NCBI GenBank assembly: GCA_023405815.1
Contig: JAEXXM010000064.1
Span: forward strand, 1-17,634
Reading direction: 5' to 3'
From: Pseudomonadota bacterium
Lineage (GTDB): Bacteria; Pseudomonadota; Alphaproteobacteria; Rhizobiales; Hyphomicrobiaceae
Length of the DNA stretch: 17,634 bases
The notes below the pieces were generated by a model. It had not been told where the DNA came from. It saw only the letters and a list, made by a program, of their open reading frames with translations, and did no database searches. Both the position numbers and the translations under genes were made by a program. Every line of letters begins with the position of its first letter. The first letter of the stretch is position 1. This document shows positions 1-5,059 of this stretch, piece by piece.

Positions 1-367
1 CACCGAAGCCGCCGCGATCGCCGCGCTCACCGCGCTCGTCGCGATCGCCCTTGCGCAGCATCACCGACTGCTCGGTCTCGTGCTCCTCGACCTTCACGGT
101 GAGGAAGCGGATGATCTCGGGCGAGAGGCTCATGCGGCGCTCCATCTCGGCGACGGCCGCCGGCGGAGCATCGATGTTGAGCAGCGAGAAGTGGGCCTTA
201 CGGCTCTTCTTGATCTTGTAGGCGAGGCCTTTGACGCCCCAATATTCGGACTTGGTGACCTTGCCGCCACCCTGCTCGATGATGTCGGAGTATTCCTTGG
301 TCAGCGTCTCGACCTGCGTGTTCGAGACGTCCTGGCGTGCCAGGAAGACATGCTCGTAAAGCGGCAT
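1..367 (-). CDS. rpsF: 30S ribosomal protein S6, 3' end cut by window edge
   Basis: Encodes small-subunit protein S6, which binds 16S rRNA together with S18 in the central domain of the 30S subunit. About 122 codons are visible on the minus strand, starting MPLYEHVFLARQD and continuing through VETLTKEYSDII, EYWGVKGLAYKIKK and a MERRMSLSPEIIRFLTVK stretch, all typical of S6. The tail then becomes rich in Asp, Arg and Gly (GDRDERGERGDRGG), as in the extended S6 proteins of Rhizobiales. The ATG at 365-367 is supported by a purine-rich ribosome binding site (AAAAGGAAAGG read on the minus strand, 375-385). The stop codon lies beyond position 1. By family knowledge rpsR and rplI usually follow, here off the window. 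A promoter and a structured leader lie upstream at 368-581. The identification is secure; only the length of the tail is unknown. Confidence 0.97.
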   Translation of the reverse strand, partial: MPLYEHVFLARQDVSNTQVETLTKEYSDIIEQGGGKVTKSEYWGVKGLAYKIKKSRKAHFSLLNIDAPPAAVAEMERRMSLSPEIIRFLTVKVEEHETEQSVMLRKGDRDERGERGDRGGFG

Positions 368-416
368 GTGATGGCCTTTCCTTTTGTTTGGCCGCCCCGG
401 CGCAAAGCCCCTAATG

Positions 417-514
417 GACCTGATACAAGGCCCAAGCAGGTCACCCAAGAGAGCGAAGACACCGGGAACCAGCCCCCTAAGGGCCCGACCGCTCGGGGTT
501 TCCCCCTGGCGCGG
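417..514 (-). promoter_or_regulatory. foldable rpsF leader elements, possible autoregulatory RNA
   Basis: On the minus strand the predicted rpsF leader holds several inverted repeats. The strongest is CCGC (511-514) pairing with GCGG (489-492), enclosing GGGG (503-506) and CCCC (495-498) closed by a GAAA tetraloop (499-502). A weak GCCC/GGGC stem follows (481-484 with 472-475). Then GACCTG (437-442) pairs with CAGGTC (417-422) around a 14-nt loop. In many bacteria the S6:S18 complex represses its own mRNA by binding an rpsF leader. Whether this leader contains that motif cannot be decided by eye, so only the folding potential is claimed. Confidence 0.35.
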
Positions 515-553
515 CTCCCCGTTCAGCCTCCAGCCGAAGCGAGCAAGGCGCGC

Positions 554-581
554 TTTATAGCTGAATTTTCCGATCCGGCAA
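554..581 (-). promoter_or_regulatory. sigma-70-type promoter candidate for rpsF
   Basis: Read on the minus strand, TTGCCG (576-581) is followed by a 16-base spacer and TATAAA (554-559). This is close to the TTGACA/TATAAT consensus and stands out in GC-rich DNA. It would start transcription near 547 and leave a leader of about 180 nt ahead of rpsF. The elements are seen directly; use as a promoter is inferred. Confidence 0.55.
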
Positions 582-970
582 GCGCCGTTGGCCCCAGGCA
601 TTGAGCGCGAGGCGATGAGAAACACGGGGGCGGGGCGGTCCTGGCCCTCATACTTGTTTGTTTGGATGCAGCCATCGCCGCCCCACCCGGACAGGTATGC
701 CGACCTACCGTCTTCCCCGGATCGCATCCCTGCCCGGGGCCCACCGGCATTTTCGCGCCGGCGACAGAGGGTCATGGGACCAGCTTATGGGTCCCGCGCA
801 AAATCCTGCCGGCCCACGCCAATGCAAGTCCGCCAGCGCACGTCTACACCCCGCGTCGTCGGGTGGGCTGGCGGGAGTTTATGCGCAGCAGGGAGGGCGG
901 GGATAAGTGGGGCGCCGGCCTCAGATACAGGTTCTGACCAGATCCGTTAGACCACGCGGCGCGGCCCGCG

Positions 971-1153
971 CTACTGCTTCTGCCTGCCGGTCCAGCGCGT
1001 CGTCGGCCGCGAACGCTCCGCCACATCGCGCTCGAGCAGCCGCCGCAGCGCCCTCTCTATGTCCGGCCGCGGCTCGGTAGGCTCCCGGTCGAGTTCCGAT
1101 CGCAAATGCTTACCAATCACTAACAGTGCTTTGCGTTGCTTATCGTTGGCCAT
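971..1153 (-). CDS. NepR-like anti-sigma factor candidate (60 aa)
   Basis: A 60-residue acidic/basic helical protein beginning MANDKQRKALLV. Residues 13-18 read IGKHLR and residues 27-31 read EPRPD, followed by an amphipathic helix around IERALRRLLE (32-41). The spacing between LR and EP.PD equals that of NepR, the small anti-sigma factor that holds the stress sigma factor EcfG until phosphorylated PhyR pulls it away. The usual aromatic residue after LR..(Y) is a Leu here. The ATG at 1151-1153 has GAGAAAGGA just upstream; a longer frame reaching 1243 looks like non-coding extension. An exact EcfG-type promoter (1179-1203) would start transcription about 20 nt before this ATG, which supports both the start and the family. 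No phyR or ecfG is visible here, so this would be an orphan or secondary copy. It could still be an unrelated short stress protein: the family call rests on a motif pattern read by eye. Confidence 0.5.
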   Translation of the reverse strand: MANDKQRKALLVIGKHLRSELDREPTEPRPDIERALRRLLERDVAERSRPTTRWTGRQKQ

Positions 1154-1178
1154 GTCCTTTCTCGCTAAAGACGATACC

Positions 1179-1203
1179 AACGTGCCCCGGCGCAGGTCGT
1201 TCC
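1179..1203 (-). promoter_or_regulatory. EcfG-type general stress promoter (GGAAC-N16-CGTT)
   Basis: Read on the minus strand, GGAAC (1199-1203) is followed by exactly 16 bases and CGTT (1179-1182). This matches the published -35/-10 pattern (GGAAC, 16-17 bases, CGTT) of the alphaproteobacterial general stress sigma factor EcfG/SigT. The predicted start near 1172 leaves a short leader of about 19 nt that holds the ribosome binding site of the NepR-like gene. The match is seen directly; sigma-factor use is inferred. Confidence 0.6.
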
Positions 1204-1357
1204 TTCGCCGGGCTCGGATCACGCAACAGGCAATTGCATGCACGTTGGCATATCCGGCTGTTGCCGGTAGCCTTGTCCCCTTGAAGATGGGGGGTCATTG
1301 CCGCGCCGAGAAGGACGCGGCGTTACTTGCGGCTTCAATATCAGGCGAGGACCGAGC

Positions 1358-1723
1358 ATGCCCCCGCAGAAGCGACACACGATAGCCCACCGATCGACGA
1401 AGGCGCACACCAAGGCCCCGAAGCGGATGCAGCGCCGACGCGCCAAGACGCAGGCGCTGGCGATGGCCGACGCCGTTCGGCGCGAGCCGCTCGCCGCGCC
1501 CCGCCTCGCCAATCCGCTCGCGGCCTTCGAGCCTTTGCGTCGGACGATCCTCGATCGCCAGATCGCGCTCCTCGATCTGGCGATGACGTGGTCGCCTCTT
1601 CACATCATCGCCGATCAGCAGGCAGCATTCTGGGTTGGGTTTGCCAGCGATGGCGTCAAAGCCCGCCCGCGGCGCAAGCCTGCGCGCAGCCGCGCCAAGC
1701 CCGCATCGCGCAAGGCTCACTAG
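1358..1723 (+). CDS. small, highly basic protein of unknown function (121 aa)
   Basis: I do not recognise a named family. The protein has three parts: a basic N-terminus (residues 1-30, many Lys, Arg and His), a central amphipathic segment (about 54-97, including NPLAAFEPLRRTILDR and MTWSPLHIIADQQAAFW), and a basic C-terminal tail of Lys, Arg, Pro and Ala (101-121) like histone H1-type tails. The centre recalls small phasin-like proteins, but that is only an impression; a nucleic-acid- or granule-associated role would fit the charge. The third codon positions are strongly GC-rich, as in real genes here. The ATG at 1358 follows GCGAGG (1345-1350) at good spacing; an upstream in-frame ATG at 1298 lacks one. 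The stop overlaps that of the convergent DUF4431-like gene. The NepR-like gene is divergent upstream. An overlapping minus-strand frame is judged a shadow. Confidence 0.6.
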   Translation: MPPQKRHTIAHRSTKAHTKAPKRMQRRRAKTQALAMADAVRREPLAAPRLANPLAAFEPLRRTILDRQIALLDLAMTWSPLHIIADQQAAFWVGFASDGVKARPRRKPARSRAKPASRKAH

Positions 1724-2127
1724 CGCTGCTTCACTTCCGACGCGTCGATGAGAGCTTCTTCGGCGTGCCACATAGTGTGAGCGGCAAACAGCGTCCCCTC
1801 GACAGCTACGTGCTTGCCGATGGGGAGATCAGTGCCGACCGCTTCGCCGGCGAGCTGAACGCGCGTCACCGGCGCCTCGATGCTCTGAACCGCGTCTTCG
1901 TTGTTCGCCTCCGCGGCCGGAGGAGCATCGACGCAGACTGGCTTGTCGAGCTCGACGTAGACGTAGCTGAACTCGCCCTGCGCCTCGTGCGTGCCTTTGC
2001 CGGATTTGAGCACGCCCTCGAGCACCGCCGGCTTGTCGAACGCGATCCGCGCCTGTCCTTCGCACGCGAGCGCCGCCGCCACCCCGCAGGCAAGGATAGC
2101 AAAACTCAAAAGCAAGACCTTCGGCAT
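1720..2127 (-). CDS. small exported DUF4431-like protein (135 aa)
   Basis: The N-terminus is a typical signal peptide (MPKVLLLSFAILACGVAAALA) with an A-L-A cleavage site before Cys22. The site is not a canonical lipobox, so a soluble periplasmic protein is more likely than a lipoprotein. The mature part has features of the DUF4431 family: a core segment VELDKPVCV (58-66), a region leading to VTRVQL (87-92), and a C-terminal IGKHVAVEGTLFAAHTMWH (103-121). Cys22 and Cys65 could pair. The function of the family is unknown. The start at 2127 is preceded by GAGGGAG eight bases upstream on the minus strand and a TATACT -10 element (2158-2163); the frame stays open far upstream but without a better start. 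The gene ends tail to tail with the basic-protein gene, their TAG stops sharing the palindrome CTAG. Confidence 0.72.
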   Translation of the reverse strand: MPKVLLLSFAILACGVAAALACEGQARIAFDKPAVLEGVLKSGKGTHEAQGEFSYVYVELDKPVCVDAPPAAEANNEDAVQSIEAPVTRVQLAGEAVGTDLPIGKHVAVEGTLFAAHTMWHAEEALIDASEVKQR

Positions 2128-2157
2128 CTGCCATCTCCCTCGGTCGCGGGACAACGC

Positions 2158-2163
2158 AGTATA
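2158..2163 (-). promoter_or_regulatory. -10 element candidate for the DUF4431-like gene
   Basis: TATACT on the minus strand lies about 30 nt before the ATG at 2127, in the 73-nt gap between this gene and the upstream 86-aa gene. It matches five of six consensus -10 bases, but no good -35 is found at 16-18 bases, so it may be activator-dependent or fortuitous. Confidence 0.35.
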
Positions 2164-2200
2164 GCGCGCCAAAGGCCACCGCACATGGGCAGTCGAGCTG

Positions 2201-2461
2201 CTATGCCAGCGGCTGCCAGTCCGCGGCGCGGGTGATCCGGCACCCTTCGACGACGTGCAGGGCGACTGCCCGCAGCCGCTCCGGGTCTCGCTGGCCAACG
2301 CGTACCGCCGCCATGATGCGCAGCGCCAGGGCGCGCTTGATGCCGGCCTTCTCCGGCTCGCCGCGAACCGAGCTCTTGGCCTCGACCTCGCTCCAGGCCG
2401 CCTCGAAGGCCTGGCCCATGATCGAGAGCGTATCGGGATCGAAAGCTGAACGATGGGGCAT
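2201..2461 (-). CDS. conserved small helical protein, unknown function (86 aa)
   Basis: The protein begins MPHRSAFDPDTLSIMGQAFE, has a likely helix through AAWSEVEAKSS, a short polar link, and a second helical half with IKRALALRIMAAVRVGQRDPERLRAVAL. The arrangement FDP.TL......AF..AW, then A..I...G..DPERLR.AAL, resembles short uncharacterised proteins I associate with Rhizobiales; I know of no assigned function. No signal peptide or membrane segment is seen, so it is probably cytoplasmic. The ATG at 2459-2461 is preceded by AAGGGAGGGA on the minus strand, a strong ribosome binding site that rules out the upstream in-frame start at 2512. It is divergent from fabD across a 168-bp gap that holds three TGACAGC repeats. 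Confidence 0.68.
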   Translation of the reverse strand: MPHRSAFDPDTLSIMGQAFEAAWSEVEAKSSVRGEPEKAGIKRALALRIMAAVRVGQRDPERLRAVALHVVEGCRITRAADWQPLA

Positions 2462-2503
2462 GGGTCCCTCCCTTGCTTCGGCGGCAGGCAAACCACGTCC
2501 GGC

Positions 2504-2576
2504 TGACAGCACTATGACAGCAGCAAGCCGCGGGGAGGCGCCGTTTCCGGCCGCGCTGTGGCGCCCGCTTGACAGC
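2504..2576 (+). repeat. three direct copies of TGACAGC between the 86-aa gene and fabD
   Basis: The heptamer TGACAGC occurs at 2504-2510, 2515-2521 and 2570-2576. The first two are 11 bp apart start to start, one helical turn, which is typical of operator half-sites. The third overlaps a TTGACA -35 hexamer (2569-2574) ahead of fabD. Possible regulator binding is an inference; the repeats are seen directly. Confidence 0.45.
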
Positions 2577-2597
2577 GGCAGGCGGGGCGTGTTTCTG
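2569..2597 (+). promoter_or_regulatory. possible fabD promoter (perfect -35, poor -10)
   Basis: A perfect TTGACA lies at 2569-2574 in a CTTGACA context, favoured in alphaproteobacteria. At 17 bases the -10 region reads TTTCTG, a poor match. The position, about 30 nt before the ATG at 2630, is right for a fab operon promoter. Confidence 0.35.
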
Positions 2598-2629
2598 CCG
2601 CCTCGACCGTCACAGAAGTCTCATCTTAC

Positions 2630-3577
2630 ATGGCCATCGCATTCGTTTTCCCCGGGCAGGGCAGCCAGGACGTCGGCATGGGCCGCGATCTTGCCCAGAC
2701 GTACGCCTCCGCGCGCGAGGTCTTCGACGAGGTCGATGACGCCCTCGGCCAGAAGCTCTCGCAGATCATGTGGGAGGGTCCGAAGGAGACCCTGACGCTC
2801 ACCGAGAACGCCCAGCCGGCGCTCATGGCCGTGTCGATGGCCGTGATGCGCGTTTTGGAGCGCGAGCACGGCTTCAAGCTTCAGGACAAGGTCAAGTACG
2901 TCGCCGGCCACTCGCTCGGCGAATATTCCGCCCTCGCCGCGGCCGGCGCCTTCTCGCTCGCCGATGCCGCGCGTCTCCTGAAGCTGCGCGGGCAGGCGAT
3001 GCAGGCCGCCGTCCCCGTCGGCAAGGGCGCCATGACGGCGCTTCTCGGCGTCGGCATCGACGTCGCGCGCAAGGTGGCCGAAGAGGCCGCGCAGGGCGAC
3101 GTCTGCCAGGTCGCCAACGACAACGAGCCGACGCAAGTCGTGCTCTCGGGCGCCAAGGTCGCGCTCGATCGCGTACCGGAGATCGGCAAGGCGCATGGCG
3201 TGCGCCGCGCGGTCCCGCTCCCCGTATCCGCCCCCTTCCATTGCGCGCTGATGCAACCTGCCGCCGATGCCATGCGCGAGGCCCTCGCCAAGGTGACGGT
3301 CAGCGCCCCGGTCGTGCCCGTTATCGCCAACGTCCTTGCCTCTCCGGTGAGCGATCCCGAGGAGATCAAGAGGCGCTTGGTCGAGCAGGTGACCGGCACT
3401 GTGCGCTGGCGCGAGTGTGTTACCTACATGACCGCGAACGGCATCACCGACGTCTATGAGATCGGCGCCGGCAAGGTGCTTGCCGGCCTCGCCAAGCGCA
3501 TCGATCCCGCGCTCAACGCTTCTAGCGTCGGCACTCCCGCCGACATCGACGCCGCGCTGGCGCGGCTCAATAGCTAA
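2630..3577 (+). CDS. fabD: malonyl-CoA:ACP transacylase
   Basis: Moves the malonyl group from CoA to acyl carrier protein, supplying the elongation substrate of type II fatty acid synthesis in the cytoplasm. The 315 aa are full length for the family. Visible motifs are FPGQGSQ near the N-terminus (oxyanion hole Gln), the nucleophile elbow GHSLGE with Ser95, a conserved Arg at 120, and the catalytic-partner His204 in APFHCALM. The C-terminal part has the usual EIGAGKVLAGLAKRI. The ATG at 2630 begins directly with the conserved MAIAFVFPGQG; the ribosome binding site is weak. fabG follows 11 bp after the stop, so the two are almost certainly co-transcribed. It opens the fabD-fabG-acpP-fabF cluster. 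Confidence 0.98.
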   Translation: MAIAFVFPGQGSQDVGMGRDLAQTYASAREVFDEVDDALGQKLSQIMWEGPKETLTLTENAQPALMAVSMAVMRVLEREHGFKLQDKVKYVAGHSLGEYSALAAAGAFSLADAARLLKLRGQAMQAAVPVGKGAMTALLGVGIDVARKVAEEAAQGDVCQVANDNEPTQVVLSGAKVALDRVPEIGKAHGVRRAVPLPVSAPFHCALMQPAADAMREALAKVTVSAPVVPVIANVLASPVSDPEEIKRRLVEQVTGTVRWRECVTYMTANGITDVYEIGAGKVLAGLAKRIDPALNASSVGTPADIDAALARLNS

Positions 3578-3588
3578 GGAAACCCAGG

Positions 3589-4332
3589 ATGTTCGACCTG
3601 ACCGGCAAGACCGCCCTCGTCACCGGCGCGACCGGCGGCATCGGTGGTGCCATCGCCCGCGCGCTCTATGCCCAGGGCGCGACCGTCGCCGTGTCGGGGC
3701 GCCAGGCCGACAAGCTCGAGGAGCTGGCGAAGGAGTTCGGCGACCGCGGCCACGTGCTGCCCTGCGATCTCGGCAAGCGCGAGGAGGTGGCAAAGCTCAT
3801 CGAGCAGGCCGTCGGCAAGCTCGGCCGCCTCGACATCCTCGTCAACAACGCCGGCCTGACGCGCGACAACCTCTTCATGGTGATGAAGGACGAGCAGTGG
3901 GACGAGGTGATCGCCGTCAACCTCACCTCGACCTTCATGCTCTGCCGCGCCGCCGCCCGCGCCATGTTGCGCGCCAAGCCGAATTTCGGGCGCATCATCA
4001 ATATTGCATCGGTCTCGGGCGTGTTCGGCAACCCGGGCCAGGGCAACTACGCTGCCTCCAAAGCGGGCATGATCGGCATGACCAAGTCGCTGGCCCGCGA
4101 GGTCGCCCCGCGCGGCATCACGGCCAACTGCATCGCCCCCGGCTTCATCACCACGCCCATGACCGCGGCGCTGAACGAGAAGCAGACCGAGGAGATCGCC
4201 AAGATGATCCCTCAGCAGCGGTTCGGCGCCCCCGAGGAGATCGCCGCCGGCGTCGTCTATCTGGCCTCGAACGAGGCCGGCTACATCACCGGGCAGACCC
4301 TGCACATCAACGGCGGCATGGCGATGGTTTAA
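3589..4332 (+). CDS. fabG: 3-oxoacyl-ACP reductase
   Basis: NADPH-dependent reduction of 3-oxoacyl-ACP to 3-hydroxyacyl-ACP, the first reductive step of each elongation cycle. The 247 aa form a classical short-chain dehydrogenase: cofactor-binding TGATGGIG at 12-19, NNAG at 86-89, Asn111, Ser141 in the NIASVSG segment, and the catalytic YAASK (Tyr154, Lys158). The tail ITGQTLHINGGMAMV is the standard FabG ending. A good ribosome binding site (AAGGA, with a further AGG next to the ATG) lies in the 11-bp gap after fabD. Context with fabD and acpP marks it as the housekeeping FabG rather than one of the many FabG-like reductases. Confidence 0.98.
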   Translation: MFDLTGKTALVTGATGGIGGAIARALYAQGATVAVSGRQADKLEELAKEFGDRGHVLPCDLGKREEVAKLIEQAVGKLGRLDILVNNAGLTRDNLFMVMKDEQWDEVIAVNLTSTFMLCRAAARAMLRAKPNFGRIINIASVSGVFGNPGQGNYAASKAGMIGMTKSLAREVAPRGITANCIAPGFITTPMTAALNEKQTEEIAKMIPQQRFGAPEEIAAGVVYLASNEAGYITGQTLHINGGMAMV

Positions 4333-4673
4333 GGCCCATGGTAAATGTGCATCAGTTGAGCCTAGCGCTTGGCCGGAAACGCGAAATCCGGTCCCAAATG
4401 CCTCAGCGGCAAGCCGCGGCGAGCGCTGGTCAAGCAGAATGAAGTGTGTTAACGAGCCGAACGGTTTTTCGACCCTCGCCGCTCCTGCGCGAGTAAACGA
4501 AGGGCCAAAGTTCGGCCGCCGCACGGAGTGCGAACAAGTGGAATAGCGCGTCGTTTCGATATCGGCCGGACGCTCGCTTCTTTATAGAAGCAGGGGGTCA
4601 CGGTCCGGCCACGGGCTAGTCCAGAACAACCGAATTTACGAACTGCCAAAAGCAATGGACGCGAGGGAAGACT
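4333..4673. other. 341-bp gap between fabG and acpP, with hairpins
   Basis: No protein gene is seen. The stretch is longer than usual for the fabG-acpP gap and holds structures in its second half: GCAC/GTGC with flanking GTTC/GAAC (4510-4535) and a nested hairpin at 4564-4610. No good sigma-70 promoter was found by eye, although acpP is usually transcribed strongly from its own promoter. Confidence 0.5.
4564..4610 (+). promoter_or_regulatory. nested inverted repeats upstream of acpP
   Basis: An outer pair GGCCGGA (4564-4570) and TCCGGCC (4604-4610) encloses an inner perfect hairpin GCTTCT-TTAT-AGAAGC (4576-4591). The element ends 63 nt before the acpP ATG. It could be a leader RNA fold or an operator; the base pairing is seen, the role is inferred. 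Confidence 0.4.
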
Positions 4674-4916
4674 ATGAGCGATGTCGCTGAGCGCGTGAAG
4701 AAGATCGTCGTGGAGCATCTTGGTGTGGAGGCCGACAAGGTCACCGAGAACGCCAGCTTCATCGACGACCTGGGCGCCGACAGTCTGGACACGGTTGAGC
4801 TCGTGATGGCATTCGAGGAGGAGTTCGGCTGCGAAATCCCCGATGATGCCGCCGAGCACATCCTCACCGTCGGAGACGCGGTGAAGTTTCTCGAGAAGAA
4901 CGCCAGCGCGGCCTGA
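4674..4916 (+). CDS. acpP: acyl carrier protein
   Basis: Small acidic carrier that holds growing acyl chains on a 4'-phosphopantetheine arm during fatty acid and lipid A synthesis. The 80 aa have the hallmark LGADSLDTVELVMAFEEEFG, with the modified Ser37 in DSL, followed by the conserved EIPDDAAEHILTVGDAV. The ATG at 4674 has GAGGGAAG five to eleven bases upstream. It sits between fabG and fabF as in most proteobacteria. Just after the stop a weak CGCCG/CGGCG stem (4917-4921 with 4935-4939) is followed by CTTCTCCC; this could lower readthrough into fabF but is too weak to call a terminator. Confidence 0.98.
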   Translation: MSDVAERVKKIVVEHLGVEADKVTENASFIDDLGADSLDTVELVMAFEEEFGCEIPDDAAEHILTVGDAVKFLEKNASAA

Positions 4917-5059
4917 CGCCGTCGCCTGCCTCAGCGGCGCTTCTCCCAGCTTGTGTCCAGCTTCAAGCCCGCCGAGGCCAGCCCACAGAGGCTTGCCTCG
5001 CGGCTTGACCGGGACGCAAGCTAGGTGCGCCGGTAGCATTTCTGCTGCGAAGGACTAGG

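Larger units (their letters stand above)
368..970. other. gene-free stretch between rpsF and the NepR-like gene
   Basis: No convincing protein gene is seen. Short open frames on both strands lack ribosome binding sites and resemble no family. The left part (368-581) is the rpsF promoter and leader. The rest holds two perfect short hairpins, CCGGC/GCCGG (744-748 with 757-761) and GGGACC/GGTCCC (776-781 with 790-795), and a GCGCG/CGCGC inverted repeat (959-963 with 967-971) overlapping the end of the next gene. None is followed by a clear T-run, so no terminator is called. Confidence 0.5.

Noticed and set aside
80..604. Plus-strand frame of 174 codons opposite rpsF
   Set aside because: It lies antisense to the clear S6 coding sequence and extends into its leader; no family resemblance.
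905..960. tRNA-like A-box on the minus strand (TGGTCTAACGG, 944-954)
   Set aside because: It resembles a tRNA D-arm, but no B-box (GGTTC.A..CC), acceptor stem or anticodon arm follows at the right distance.
1295..1771. Minus-strand open frame of 158 codons opposite the basic-protein gene
   Set aside because: It has no ribosome binding site or family resemblance and runs across the end of the DUF4431-like gene; the plus-strand frame has a good ribosome binding site and sensible codon use.
1327..2235. Plus-strand open frame of 302 codons spanning three small genes
   Set aside because: It overlaps well-supported genes on both strands, has Arg/Ala/Pro-rich low-complexity content and no family features; a GC-rich shadow frame.
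4560..4588. TATAGA as a -10 element for acpP
   Set aside because: The -35 position reads TATCGG, and the bases are better explained by the GCTTCT/AGAAGC hairpin.
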